A stretch of 64,000 nucleotides of DNA from Acheta domesticus (taxonomy: Eukaryota > Arthropoda > Insecta > Orthoptera > Gryllidae), in NCBI GenBank assembly GCA_031308135.1, contig JAHLJT010009436.1:222437977-222501976 (forward strand), in the 5' to 3' direction. The notes under the pieces were generated by a model that worked only from the letters and a program-made list of their open reading frames with translations, was not told where the DNA came from and did no database searches. Positions 10,490-21,930 of the stretch are shown one piece after another (position 1 is the stretch's first letter; every line of letters begins with the position of its first letter). The position numbers were made by a program, and so were the translations under genes.

Positions 10490-10900
10490 AAAAAGCGACG
10501 ATACGTCTCGTGGACGGACAGCGCACGGCGGGCGGCAAATCTTCCGGACGTGCGCGGGGATCGCAGCCCCCGGGTCTTTCATCGAGAGCGCTTTTGCTCT
10601 GCGATTGGCAGCGGGGGCGGGGCGCGGCGGGGCGGGCTTTTATGGGGACGCGCGAACGGAGCGGAGCGGAGCAGAGCGCTTCGCGAGCGGTGCTTTATTA
10701 CTCGCCATAAAACAAGTCGTTGGCGCAACTTGGCGGTGAGGAATCGCTCCCCTTCTGCTCTGCACCGCCGCCGCCGCCGCCGCAGCCGCTGCTGCTCGTT
10801 AGCATTGCACTGCCGCCGCCGTTTCTCTTTGGTGCAAGTGCTGGGTAATGCACTACCGCTCTGAGGACAATACGCGGCGGGAACGTCTCAGACGTAAGTC
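10490..10900 (+). promoter_or_regulatory. CpG island with CCAAT and GC boxes, then a splice-donor-like site
   Basis: The 400-bp island holds an inverted CCAAT box (attgg, 10604-10608), GC boxes (gggggcggggc at 10613-10623 and ggggcggg at 10629-10636) and a weak TATA-like cttttatgg (10637-10645). About 250 bp downstream, after a CCG/CTG-rich stretch, comes a strong splice-donor string (gtaagt, 10894-10899). This order fits a promoter and a non-coding first exon on the plus strand. I cannot show transcription. The 80-104-codon frames here are low-complexity Arg/Ala frames. Confidence 0.45.
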
Positions 10901-11157
10901 GCTAACCGAGTTTCAGTGCTGCTAAATAAGGATGAATGAGTTTTTGGTATAGAGACTGCATTGATTCCCAAATTTTGAAATGGAGTTAATGTAATATTGG
11001 TCTAATATTCTTGTAACTCCATCTGAATTTCCGTTACACTTCGATTCTTTTATGGTGGCCGATTGCGTTAGGTCATTGTTACACCTGCCTTATAAAATGA
11101 GTATTTTCCATAAATTTGCGAACGTCCTTCTCAACGGCTTGTTTTGTTTGTAGGTAA

Positions 11158-11493
11158 ATCCGGCCATGGTAGTTTTCCGTGATTTCTCCGATCAACACCA
11201 GGCGAATGCCGAAGCAATACTGTAACAAAAAGGGCAAGGACCGAGCGCGATCTTTCCTTTCCCTTTCTTGTCCTATCTTCACCCCTTACACACCTTTACA
11301 CCTACATGCACTGTCATGCTGTGAGTCGTTAGGGAGCTTAGAGCTCGTCCCGGCTGGGGCGGATCTCCGCTGGCGGAGATACTGGTTGGGGAAAACACCA
11401 CAACCCGATAGGTAGCTCGTCGCCTGATCTCGCCATCCAATTGGGGAAAATCATCGCCAATTCTTCAATAAATACATACACTACACTTACCTC
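11158..11493 (+). mobile_element. SINE family A, copy A3 (5'- and 3'-truncated)
   Basis: It begins within the body at gttttccgtgatttctccg and follows the family order: the gatcaacaccaggcgaatgc block, the gggcaaggaccgagcgcg block, the acacctacatgcactgtc block, gttggggaaaac, then aaatacatacactacactt. The tRNA head and the terminal gttgac...AATC tail are absent. The right edge falls near 11493. Confidence 0.85.
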
Positions 11494-13040
11494 TGTCGCT
11501 CTGGCGGAACTTCAGACCCTGAGAATTTGAATTTTTTTTTTAAATTTGGGGAAATTTACGGGAAGCCCATATCACATATTCACATTTTTCTCAAAAACGA
11601 ATCCACATGTTTTCTTTACATTTTTTGCGGCAATAAAGAAATGCGCTCTTAATAAATCTAGTAATAAATGTATTAAATAATAAGAACATCAAAAGAGCAT
11701 GCAATATTAAAAAGTTCCTCATGAAATATTAGTACTTGATTTTCATTAAAATATAGAAAATTGGGGAAGTTCAACATTCTTTCGTACCTGACCGACACTT
11801 TCATTGAAGCTAGGATGTCTCTTAATGTAATATTTTCCTTTATTCTTGTATTATCGATTGATAGAATTTCTGGCACTTTTTTAAATAGTAATAATTTTTT
11901 ACCAAATTGTGACACGTTTTCAGAACCCTAAACAATATTTTCTCTTAAACGAGTCTATATTTTTTTCTTTCAATCTTTTGTAAGAATAGATCACTATACT
12001 CTAAACTGTATGAAAAAAAAGTTCAAAAATTAAAGAAACTATTTTTTTTTTTCGTTAGTAAAGAGAGTTTTTTCAAGAGCTAGCTGCAGAGTAGTAGGAT
12101 ACAAGCTGCAATATTATATTTTTACGAAATTGTTACGAATAGTACTATAATTTGTGGTATGGGTGGAGCACCACTAATTTAATTTTGATTAGAGTAAGAA
12201 CTACACGTACTTTCAGTTTGCCTAGGATTTTTTTTTTTGTTGAGATATTAAATGTTCTTCGAATGTACACATTGACGGTATTTTAAAAGTATGTACGGGT
12301 ATGTATTTAACATGGTAATATTGACAATGTGAATCAATTATCTTAAACCCCCTTTCATTTAGTATTTTAATTTCCGTGCACTGGCGATCTTCGCACAGTC
12401 ACTGAAGGCAAAGTAAAGTTAGGAAACAACATTAAGAGTCCGTTATTGTGTTACATATTTTCAAGGAAGCATCGTTGTAAATCCATGACTCACGCTGTTA
12501 ATTCGTTAGACAAAGAAAAAGCAGAATGACTACGTAAAACTCTCGCTTCACCTGAGCTCTCGTCGTGACTCAGATGGTAAAGTTGTTGATACAAGTTAAA
12601 TGCTCTGTTTTCGAATCTTTTGGGATACTTTTAGTTCCTCTTCTGTTTTTCAAAATTAGGCCACGTATTTACGTCAATATTGGTAACTAGTCGTTTAAAT
12701 TTTTATTCAAGTCACCAAGATATACTGAGGCTGCAGGTATACAAGTATATTGTTCATTTTATCCATCACGCTATGTAAAGTCACCTCGAAATTTGAGTTT
12801 TGTGAAGTTTTTTCGCTTGAAATGCATGCAAGAAATAACGAAATTATTATCTGGCCAAGGATTAAGTGGCCGTAGCAGGACCCCACCTAAAGCCGAAGGT
12901 TAGTTGTGGATCTGTCTCACAGAAGCCTCTAGAACGTGAAGTAGTTTAGCTTTAACCCGACGTTGATGCGCGCTTTCACGATAAATCCTGTATCAACTAA
13001 AATGCTTTTAACGAAACCCGATAGTGGAAAATATCAGTGC
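11494..13040. other. AT-rich stretch with no recognised feature
   Basis: It is strongly AT-rich, with poly(T) runs near 11530, 12043 and 12230. An 80-codon frame on the minus strand (11673-11915) is hydrophobic and has no known motif. Nothing else is supported. Confidence 0.4.
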
Positions 13041-13044
13041 TGCC

Positions 13045-13170
13045 TTTGCCTGACGTCAGAGTGGGGGGTGGGGGAGGGTTGTGGGGGTGTAGCCGTGGGC
13101 TAGCGCGTGGGCGGCCGACGTCAGAGCGCGTTGCCGTCGCGGTCTCGGATATTCGAGGAAGAACCTCGGG
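13045..13170. promoter_or_regulatory. Short CpG-rich block with a repeated CRE-like motif
   Basis: A perfect CRE (tgacgtca, 13051-13058) and a second copy of gacgtcagag (13117-13126) lie 65 bp apart. They flank a G-rich run (ggggggtgggggaggg) and end in a CpG-rich segment. Duplicated CRE-like sites suggest an ATF/CREB-type regulatory block. That is inference from motifs only. Confidence 0.35.
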
Positions 13171-14520
13171 CGACTTTTGGACACATCGACACGTCAAGTT
13201 GCTCTATTGATGGAGAAGTGACACGTCTAAAAATATCAGTGACAACTGTCCGTTTTGAGAAAAGTGAATTGTGATGACGGCAAATATAGTAACCACACCG
13301 ATGCTCCCTGATGATAAAATTGTAAAACTATGGTTGTGATATTTTGCCACGTAAGAGTACTAGCTTCTTGGGTTTATTTTTCTCTAATTATCTCAAAAAT
13401 GATCATTTCCGCCATAGTTTTAACGAAATGATATACTATCTTCAACCTCTAATGAAATTATTGATGTTAGGGTTGCTAATATGAATCGCAATGGGATTGT
13501 GATATCAAATTCGTCGTGTCAAGGGGATGCGTTTTTTTTAATTACAAAAAGCAAACCATCTGGACAATGAAATTGTGGAAAATTTTAAGAGGAGAAACAA
13601 AGTGATCTCCATGTGGATGTTTGTCTCCCTTTAATATTCAGCATGTATTACGATCGTACTTGAATGTTACCTGTAAAGATAGCGTCCTTCATTTCGTCCT
13701 ATGAACGGCATTTGCGTATAATTTAGTTACGCTCTACTCTTACGTTTCAGAGCAATGTTCCTTAATAAATCTTACGTTTACTTTGTAGGAAATTACTGAG
13801 AATGAAGAATCAGAATTTTCTGATCTTAGCATAGTATATAAAAATAGTACATAAAAGGCAAAAACGTGCAATACTTCTAAAGAAAAGACATTTACGCAAA
13901 AAAAAATGCATTTATGCTAAAATAAGCAAAAATAAGCATTATATAACTTCGTCATATGTCATTTGTCATTAAAAAAGTTTTCGAGCCTTTAAATAAGTTT
14001 GCTAGAAAAAAATAGGCATTTCCCTAAACATCCGATGTCTAGTAATTAAGTACTGCCGTCTGACGTTATAAAACTCGTTCTATGTCGGATATTTGCTTTT
14101 CTTCCGTTTCCTTTTCCAGGCTTTGGCACGCCCAGTCCTTCCTGTTGTCAAACCTGAAAAAGTTCCAGGAATGTTTTTGTCACTTTGACGCAAACGGAAA
14201 CAAACTGGAACGCTGCTGTCTTTGTTTCGACAAGTCGCATATTTGACACTTCGTCAATCGTAACTGTCACGGAACTTCGTGAAGAACCTCGGCAGATTGC
14301 GCCTCGTGATTCGTCTGTCTGTCAGGACAAAAGATTATTTGGTGGACGTGAACGTCGCGGCCGTTTTTCGTGGACGCTGCGCTTTTCGTGCAGTCTCGTA
14401 TTTTGTTCTCTGCGCCAGCGCTCGTATTCTTCGAAACACCGGGTCGTGAAACTGCGGCCTTTCACTGCACGATTTATGAAAGAGCTGCGTCTCTGCGCAC
14501 CGAGAAAGGGAGGAGGAACT
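13171..14520. other. AT-rich stretch with no recognised feature
   Basis: Non-coding in appearance. From about 14090 it becomes more GC-rich up to the minisatellite. An open plus-strand frame (14185 onward) enters the repeat, but its first 110 codons show no domain that I know. Confidence 0.4.
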
Positions 14521-15142
14521 GAGTGGCGGGGCGCGGAGTGGCGGGGCGTGGAGTGGCGGGGCGCGGAGTGGCGGGGCGCGGAGTGGCGGGGCGCGGAGTG
14601 GCGGGGCGCGGAGTGGCGGGGCGCGGAGTGGCGGGGCGCGGAGTGGCGGGGCGCGGAGTGGCGGGGCGCGGAGTGGCGGGGCGCGGAGTGGCGGGGCGCG
14701 GAGTGGCGGGGCGCGGAGTGGCGGGGCGCGGAGTGGCGGGGCGCGGAGTGGCGGGGCGCGGAGTGGCGGGGCGCGGAGTGGCGGGGCGCGGAGTGGCGGG
14801 GCGCGGAGTGGCGGGGCGCGGAGTGGCGGGGCGCGGAGTGGCGGGGCGCGGAGTGGCGGGGCGCGGAGTGGCGGGGCGCGGAGTGGCGGGGCGCGGAGTG
14901 GCGGGGCGCGGAGTGGCGGGGCGCGGAGGGGCGGGGCGCGGAGGGGCGGGGCGCGGAGGGGCGGGGCGCGGAGGGGCGGGGCGCGGAGGGGCGGGGCGCG
15001 GAGGGGCGGGGCGCGGAGGGGCGGGGCGCGGAGGGGCGGGGCGCGGAGGGGCGGGGCGCGGAGGGGCGGGGCGCGGAGGGGCGGGGCGCGGAGGGGCGGG
15101 GCGCGGAGGGGCGGGGCGCGGAGGGGCGGGGCGCGGAGGGGC
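14521..15142 (+). repeat. 15-bp G-rich minisatellite, two variant blocks
   Basis: There are 41 tandem units of gagtggcggggcgcg or its one-base variant gaggggcggggcgcg. The first 27 units (14521-14925) carry the T; the last 14 plus a partial unit (14926-15142) carry G instead. The only other change seen is in unit 2 (gcgtg). Because 15 is divisible by 3, all frames stay open and give false proteins on both strands (EWRGA, GRGVA and APRHS-type repeats, up to 349 codons). The G-rich strand has dense runs of four Gs, so G-quadruplexes are likely. Confidence 0.97.
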
Positions 15143-15560
15143 TGTCGATGAAGGACCAACATGAGAGCCACAATTTATGGATGTTGAGAAAAAAAAAAGT
15201 GCCTGTAAAATTTGTGGAGCAGCGATATTTTTGATCTTCGGATATTTTTCTGGACAGAATGTTGATAAGTTACTCTTAACATCGAATTCTGAACAAAATG
15301 AAGGTTGAGATTAGGTTTTTATTGCTATATCGCGTTAGTTCTAGCCTGGTGGCTTGTGCGGTTGTCATGCTCTTGCGCACTATCCCTCTTATTAAAGTCC
15401 CAGATATGGAAAACGTTGCGATAATCGTGATCACGAAACGTGTTTGGGACGTAAGGGACTCGAGGCGGGAGCAGTGAGAATATGAGAGTTGAAAGTCAGA
15501 GCTGTGTTGTTCACGGGAAATGAGAGGTAGGTGAGGCCAAATAGGAATGTGCACTGTCGA
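15143..15560. other. Unique-looking stretch between tandem repeats
   Basis: No feature is recognised. A 250-codon minus-strand frame starting near 16028 crosses this and the next repeat. It is open mainly because of the GACAGA microsatellite. Confidence 0.4.
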
Positions 15561-15569
15561 TGAAATGAG

Positions 15570-15715
15570 AGATAGACAGACAGAGACAGAGAGAGAGACA
15601 GAGACAGAGAAAGAGACAGAGAGATAGACAGAGAAAGAGACAGAGAGATAGACAGAGAGATAGACAGAGAAAGAGACAGAGAGATAGACAGAGAAAGAGA
15701 CAGACAGAGAGTCGC
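15570..15715 (+). repeat. GACAGA/GAGA-type microsatellite
   Basis: About 145 bp of purine-rich repeats made of gacaga, gagata and gaaaga hexamers. A longer 32-bp pattern (gagatagacagagaaagaga and so on) recurs at least three times. On the minus strand it reads as a false Ser/Leu-rich protein. Confidence 0.9.
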
Positions 15716-16384
15716 GGGATGGAAAAGCGGAGAGAACAACACAGGAACGGAGAATACCGTGCGGGACGGAGGAGTCAGGCACCACGAGAAAACTGTGGAG
15801 AAAAGGCGAAGTGCAAGGTGAGACAGAAGAAAGGAGAATCTGGAGTTCTTGCGAGGCAAGTAGGATAGCTTGGTAGAGGAAAGAACGTACCTTTCCTCTA
15901 TGAAAGCTTCGTGGAAACGAACGGAAATCCCGAGATAGGCGGGCTAACAACGCGGGCATCGCGAGGCGTGGAGGGCGAAAAGGCGAATTGTAATTATTGT
16001 ATTTGCCGTTCAAAGCGCCACCAGCCACTTCAGGTTTTTATACTGCTTCAAGACGAGAAATATGGAACCAATCCGTGGCACAACTGGCAGCTTACTAGCC
16101 AGCATATTAACCTCTTGTCACGTTCGCGAGGCAGATCTCATTGTGCCACTAATTTTGCCATATAAGTGTCGGAAATTATGTGTTGCAGAGACACAGGATG
16201 TTTTTATTAACGCGAGTGGCAAAGACCAGAGCTTCGCCCTGGTCTTGGAAATGCATAGCTAAGCAATAAGAAAGTATGCATAAAGTTCGTTGGTAATCAC
16301 AGACTCTAGGTTTTTTGGAAGACTCTGTGGAAGACAGGTACGCAGAAATTGAATGGTAGGGGAGAGAGTAGCTGAAAAAAAAAC
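15716..16384. other. Stretch between microsatellite and satellite
   Basis: Purine-rich at first (15716-15900), then mixed. Small frames (60-105 codons) show no recognised motif. No mobile element was identified. Confidence 0.4.
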
Positions 16385-16389
16385 AAATG

Positions 16390-18566
16390 GAAAATTGATA
16401 GGCAAACTCCCAGGAGAGAACGGGGAGCAAAAGAAATAGACGCAAATTAGAATCATACGATTCAGAGGTACAAAAGGGAAATAAAGTTGTCAAGAGAGGT
16501 ACGAAGAGATTGAAAGTTGCGGAGAGAGTGGCTGGTACAGAATGGGGAAAACCGAAAGGCGGGGGACGGCGGAGAGCAAAGGAGACCGACGCAATTTAGA
16601 AGCATTCGTTTCAGAGATACAAAAGGGACGAAATAAAGTTGTCAAGACAGGAACGCAGAGATTGAAAGGTGCGGAGAGAGTGGCTGGTACAGAATGGGGA
16701 AAACTGAAAGGCGGGGAACTGCGGAGAGCAAAAGAGACCGACGCAATTTAGAAGCATTCGTTTCAAAGATACAAAAGGGACGAAATAAAGTTGTCAAGAC
16801 AGGAACGCAGAGATTGAAAGGTGCGGAGAGAGTGGCTGGTAGAGAATGGGGAAAACTGAAAGGCGGGGGACGGCGGAGAGCAAAAGAGACCGACGCAATT
16901 TAGAAGCATTCGTTTCAGAGATACAAAAGGGACGAAATAAAGTTGTCAAGACAGGAACGCAGAGATTGAAAGGTGCGGAGAGAGTGGCTGGTAGAGAATG
17001 GGGAAAACCGAAAGGCGGGGGACGGCGGAGAGCAAAAGAGACGGACGCAATTTAGGAGCATTCGTTTCAGAGATACAAAAGGGACGAAATAAAGTTGTCA
17101 AGACCGGAACGCAGAGATTGAAAGGTGCGGAGAGAGTGGCTGGTAGAGAATGGAGAAAACTGAAAGGCGAGGGACGGCGGAGAGCAAAAGAGACCGACGC
17201 AATTTAGAAGCATTCGTTTCAGAGATACAAAAGGGACGAAATAAGGTTGTCAAGACAGGAACGCAGAGATTGAAAGGTGCGGAGAGAGTGGCTGGTAGAG
17301 AATGGGGAAAACTGAAAGGCGGGGGACGGCGGAGAGCAAAAGAGACCGACGCAATTTAGATGCATTCGTTTCAGAGATACAAAAGGGACGAAATAAAGTT
17401 GTCAAGACAGGAACGCAGAGATTGAAAGGTGCGGAGAGAGTGGCTGGTAGAGAATGGGGAAAACTGAAAGGCGGGGGACGGCGGAGAGCAAAAGAGACCG
17501 ACGCAATTTAGGAGCATTCGTTTCAGAGATACAAAAGGGACGAAATAAAGTTGTCAAGACAGGAACGCAGTGATTGAAAGGTGCGGAGAGAGTGGCTGGT
17601 AGAGAATGGGGAAAACTGAAAGGCAGGGGACGGCGGAGAGCAAAAGAGACGGACGCAATTTAGGAGCATTCGTTTCAGAGATACAAAAGGGACGAAATAA
17701 AGTTGTCAAGACAGGAACGCAGATATTGAAAGGTGCGGAGAGAGTGGCTGGTAGAGAATGGGGAAAACTGAAAGGCGGGGGACGGCGGAGAGCAAAAGAG
17801 ACGGACGCAATTTAGGAGCATTCGTTTCAGAGATACAAAAGGGACGAAATAAAGTTGTCAAGACAGGAACGCAGAGATTGAAAGGTGCGGAGAGAGTGGC
17901 TGGTAGAGAATGGGGAAAACTGAAAGGCGGGGGGCGGAGAGCAAAAGAGACCGACGCAATTTAGGAGCATTCGTTTCAGAGATACAAAAGGGACGAAATA
18001 AAGTTGTCAAGACCGGAACGCAGAGATTGAAAGGTGCGGAGAGAGTGGCTGGTAGAGAATGGGGAAAACCGAAAGGCGGGGGACGGCGGAGAGCAAAAGA
18101 GACGGACGCAATTTAGGAGCATTCGTTTCAGAGATACAAAAGGGACGAAATAAAGTTGTCAAGACCGGAACGCAGAGATTGAAAGGTGCGGAGAGAGTGG
18201 CTGGTAGAGAATGGGGAAAACTGAAAGGCGGGGGACGGCGGAGAGCAAAAGAGACCGACGCAATTTAGGAGCATTCGTTTCAGAGATACAAAAGGGACGA
18301 AATAAAGTTGTCAAGACAGGAACGCAGAGATTGAAAGGTACGGAGAGAGTGGCTGGTAGAGAATGGGGAAAACTGAAAGGCGGGGGACGGCGGAGAGCAA
18401 AAGAGACCGACGCAATTTAGGAGCATTCGTTTCAGAGGTACAAAAGGTACGAAATAAAGTTGTCAAGACAGGAACGCAGAGATTGAAAGGTGCGGAGAGA
18501 GTGGCTGGTAGAGAATGGGGAAAACCGAAAGGCGCGGGACGGCGGAGAGCAATAGAGACCGACGCG
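16390..18566 (+). repeat. 152-bp satellite array, about 14 units
   Basis: Units begin (taking atggggaaaac as phase) at 16542, 16694, 16846, 16998, 17150, 17302, 17454, 17606, 17758, 17910, 18059, 18211, 18363 and 18515; a diverged partial unit precedes 16542. The unit at 17910 is 149 bp because of a 3-bp loss near 17928. Units are about 95 percent or more alike, and the edge units are the most diverged. Each unit starts a 68-69-codon open frame that ends inside the next unit; the frame moves with each unit because 152 is not a multiple of 3. Changes between units alter amino acids freely (Glu/Gly/Asp at one site), and one unit has a stop near 17571. It is therefore satellite DNA, not a gene family. 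Confidence 0.97.
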
Positions 18567-18770
18567 TCGCGACGCGGGGAGTGTGGGGCGAGGAACGCGA
18601 GACGGGCAGGCAGGAAAGAGCAGCGCGGGTGCGGGGCGCCGCGCCGAGGCTAGGGAATGCAGCGCTCGTTTCTCATCCGGGCGCCGCCTTTGTCGGCTCC
18701 TGGTCATGTGGAACGCGCGCGACCAACAGCGCAACCTTTACGCCCGCTTGCCGAAGTGGGATGCACGGCG
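18567..18770. other. CpG-rich island at the satellite edge
   Basis: The last satellite unit runs directly into GC-rich unique sequence (gcgtcgcgacgcggggagtg and onward). Overlapping frames on both strands are compositional. Confidence 0.5.
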
Positions 18771-20721
18771 CTGAAATTGCCTGCCCTACGCCAAGGTTCT
18801 GTACATTGGGTGACGGCTTCGAAGAAGAATTTAACAGTAGCGTAGGAGAAAAAAGAATTTTCAATTTATCTCTCAATATCTTCTATATTAGTTGGTTTTC
18901 TTGAGAAGTCGTTCACCCTTTCGTGTACGCCACTGAAGACATTCAATTTGCGGGGTAAATCACGGGCAACATTAAAATGTCCACTCGTGTTATTTTACAT
19001 AAAACTTTGGGATACTGTTCATTCATTGATTGTGTTCGTTTTCAGATAAATATATTTTGAAATTATCGCTCCTTTAACGCAAACCATCATTGCTAAAAAT
19101 CGTCATTTTTGTGTCTTTCAATCTTTTGTAATTTCAAATCATGAACATCTGAACTGAGGCTAGAATAAAAGTGTGGATGCGGTAATATCAAACTATTTCT
19201 TATTGAAGTGAAGACAAATCTTAGTTGTTTTGCAGAAAATGTGTTTCAAGAATATTTTTTAGTAATGACTGTATTGAAATCAAAAAGAAATATGTACTTA
19301 ATTTTCACGATTTTGCATGAATTTTCTTTTAAGTTTCATTTTTAATCTCCTAATTATTTTATATATACCTTCCGTCCTCTTTGCACGTCGTACAGACCAA
19401 CAAAGGTTGGTCACTCGGACTATGTGACAATAACCAGTTGCGAAGGTAAAAAAGGAAAACGTGGCAACAAAGAACAGCAAATGAGAAATGTTGATGGAAG
19501 GCAGAGAACGTGTTATTACTGCATTGCTTCAGATGGGAAACTATAAATCAGGAAATTGCAAAAGAAGGAACATTGACGTCATTAGCTGAAGACAAGGATG
19601 TCCAAACCGTTTGAACAGAGACTGTTTAACATTCTTTCAGAAATAAGACTATTTGGAACAATGAAGTATAATTGTTTTTTAAACTTTTTTATTTAAATAT
19701 TTCGTTTGGGTTAGGAACGTGAAGAAAATCATTTAAAGACGTAAGCTGTTTGATAAGAAGCGAAATCAATTTCAAGTCCAGAAGAAAATTTGGAATAAGA
19801 ATTATCGTTATGAATGTGTTAAATTGAAGTAGTGTTTCACGTTATTGACACTGAGTCAATTTCGATTTATACCCGATTTAAAATCATAGTTTATTTGTGT
19901 CTAAATTTAATTGAAATGTAGATTAGTAGGCTTAGAAAATTAGATGTTGAATGTGGGCTTTACTGAATGGAATTGAAAAAGACTGAAACTCTTAAGATTC
20001 TGTACAGATTTAATTTTGCTTAAATGTACTTTTATTGCGATGAACTGCCTTTCTCTTTTCCTTTCTCTCAATCTTTGTGTTTCAGTTCAATATAATTCAA
20101 GGATCCATTCACTTTTATACATACACTTTCAAGAACATGCGAATTTTATTCGTCGACTTCCTATTTTAGCCATTTAAAGCCAAGTATGTTCGTATCCCTC
20201 CAAAGTCAATAACAAATCCAAGAAATCTTTTAATTTTTATCCTTTGGAATTTAACGTTCACAACTCACCTACGCAAATTTTTGTGACTATTACTCTCGAG
20301 TTCAATATTATTAAAAGACTTTTACTAATTGGCTCTGGATAGTTGACTTTATTTTTACTTTGCAATCATGAATGAAATTGTCGAGTCCAGGTCCGTTTGT
20401 CCTTTCACTCTGGGTGTAATAATTAGACAGTAAAAGTCATATTTTGATGAAATATCGTACTTGGTTTTGACATTAATAGTCAAATCATCAGTTCGTTTCT
20501 TTTATGCACGAGCATCACCAGTTCCAAATTATTGGTGTGAGGGGACGATTCAGAAGATAAGATGCAGATTACGGAGGAGTCCCCTCCAATATGCACCAAA
20601 TAACAAAAATATTGGTGGTAGCATCTCGTCCACCCCCACCTCCTAGCTTTTTTTTCCGCAGTTGCCTTCCTTCTGATGCTGTAGTGCGGTTTTTGTAATT
20701 TTGCCCCTCAAGGCCCGTTTT
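18771..20721. other. AT-rich stretch with no recognised feature
   Basis: About 2 kb of AT-rich DNA with only frames of 60-70 codons. No repeat copy from elsewhere in the window was recognised. Confidence 0.45.
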
Positions 20722-20864
20722 CACGATGGAATACGTTGCGGTATTTCGCGTCTTTCTCAGTCGGGCCGCTAGATATCGCATGATCGCGTCCGTATCAAGC
20801 AGTGCTGCGAAATGCAGCGGCAGGACTGAGAAAGACGCGAAAAGCCGTGTGATATTCCATCATG
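20722..20864. mobile_element. Palindromic MITE, copy 2 (complete, about 143 bp)
   Basis: The left end reads cacgatggaatac...ggtatttcgcgtctttctcag. The right end, in reverse complement, reads catgatggaatatcacacgg and then cttttcgcgtctttctcag. The arms extend inward (gggccgct against agcggc), so nearly the whole element can form a hairpin. It is the same family as 1-132. The central 16 bp (gtatcaagcagtgctg) lies in the opposite orientation to its counterpart in copy 1. There is no coding capacity. Confidence 0.85.
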
Positions 20865-21710
20865 GCCGTAGGGGCTTGAGTGGCAGATTTGTAAAAATCA
20901 GTGGCATAGCGTCAGGGGACGCTGAGATGCTGAGCATCCCCGTAAATAATATTAATAAAGAACCCTAAATACTGTATTGATAATCTCACAAGTGTTCCGT
21001 TGAGCGAAACACGTTTTGTATTAATTTTAAATTGATTTCCTATGATTGAATTCGGCGGGTTATTGAAGCTGGCCTGTGATTGCTTGGAAGCTAAAATGCT
21101 TCTAGCGTCTGCCGCGAGATTGCGACGAGCAATGATGCATGCGTAGATGACGAGGTTCCCCTTTCCCCTCTTCACCCCTGGCTCCGGGAAACCCGATTGC
21201 TTTACGCTAGCATCCACTGCGGAAGGAAGCTCGTTTGTGCACGAGAGCGCAGCACACTTCAGGTGGTCAGTAAATTATCTCTCTCTCACTCGGGAGTCCC
21301 CGCTTGGTCATGGGCGCAAACCGCAGAAATAGTGCGTGTCTACTGTTTCTTAATTAATATCCATGAAATTGAATTATCCCTTAAATAGATTATATATTAT
21401 TTTCGTCTTCAATGTATAAATTAACAAGTGGTCTCATTGCCATTCGCGTCTAAGATTTAAAGCTGAGCCATTGTATAATTTCCTTTCAAGACATCGGCAG
21501 TCCTGACTGCTGTGAGGATTTTGTGGGAAGCACCTACACCGTCGTAAGCAATCGAGATAGTGGAAGTAGTTCCAGTGTATCTGCCTTGTGTTGCATTCGC
21601 CTGTTAGATGAAGTAGTTGATAACGACATTTTGTGTGTTATTGTTGCGCCTCCCCAAACGTGCGAGTCACGCTACGCCACTGGTAAAAATCGCACTACAG
21701 TCGCCCTTGG
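20865..21710. other. Mixed-composition stretch with no recognised feature
   Basis: Only short frames occur (61-101 codons, both strands), without motifs. A moderately GC-rich part at 21050-21320 does not reach the density of the islands. Confidence 0.4.
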
Positions 21711-21714
21711 TCCG

Positions 21715-21930
21715 TTGCGCCTGTAGGTGGGCCGAAGCCGGACCGGGCCGGAGCCGCCTCCTGGCAGGCGCGCGCGGCCAAGGCGGAAGCGAGCGCTGTC
21801 TGCGGCGGCGGCGTCAGGGCCGGGCTCCAGGGCCAGGCGGCGCGGCGCCCGCCGGCGCGTGCGCGACGGAGCGGCGCGGGAGGGAGGGCGGGCCGCCCGC
21901 CCGGACGCCGCGATTGCTTCTGGAGGACTT
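21715..21930. other. CpG-rich island
   Basis: Very GC-rich (gggccggagccgcctcctgg, gcggcgcccgccggcgcgtg and so on), with several overlapping Ala/Arg/Pro frames on both strands. It has sharp borders to AT-rich sequence. No clear promoter motif was picked out. Confidence 0.55.

Noticed and set aside
14185..15234. 349-codon plus frame and 278-283-codon minus frames
   Set aside because: They are open only because a 15-bp repeat keeps every register free of stops; the protein would be a five-residue repeat on either strand.
16390..18566. CRISPR array
   Set aside because: The 152-bp units have no alternation of repeat and unique spacer; it is a simple satellite in eukaryotic DNA.
16542..18653. A tandem family of 69-residue proteins
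   Set aside because: Each frame spans one and a third satellite units and overlaps the next in another register; changes between units are mostly non-synonymous and one unit has a stop.
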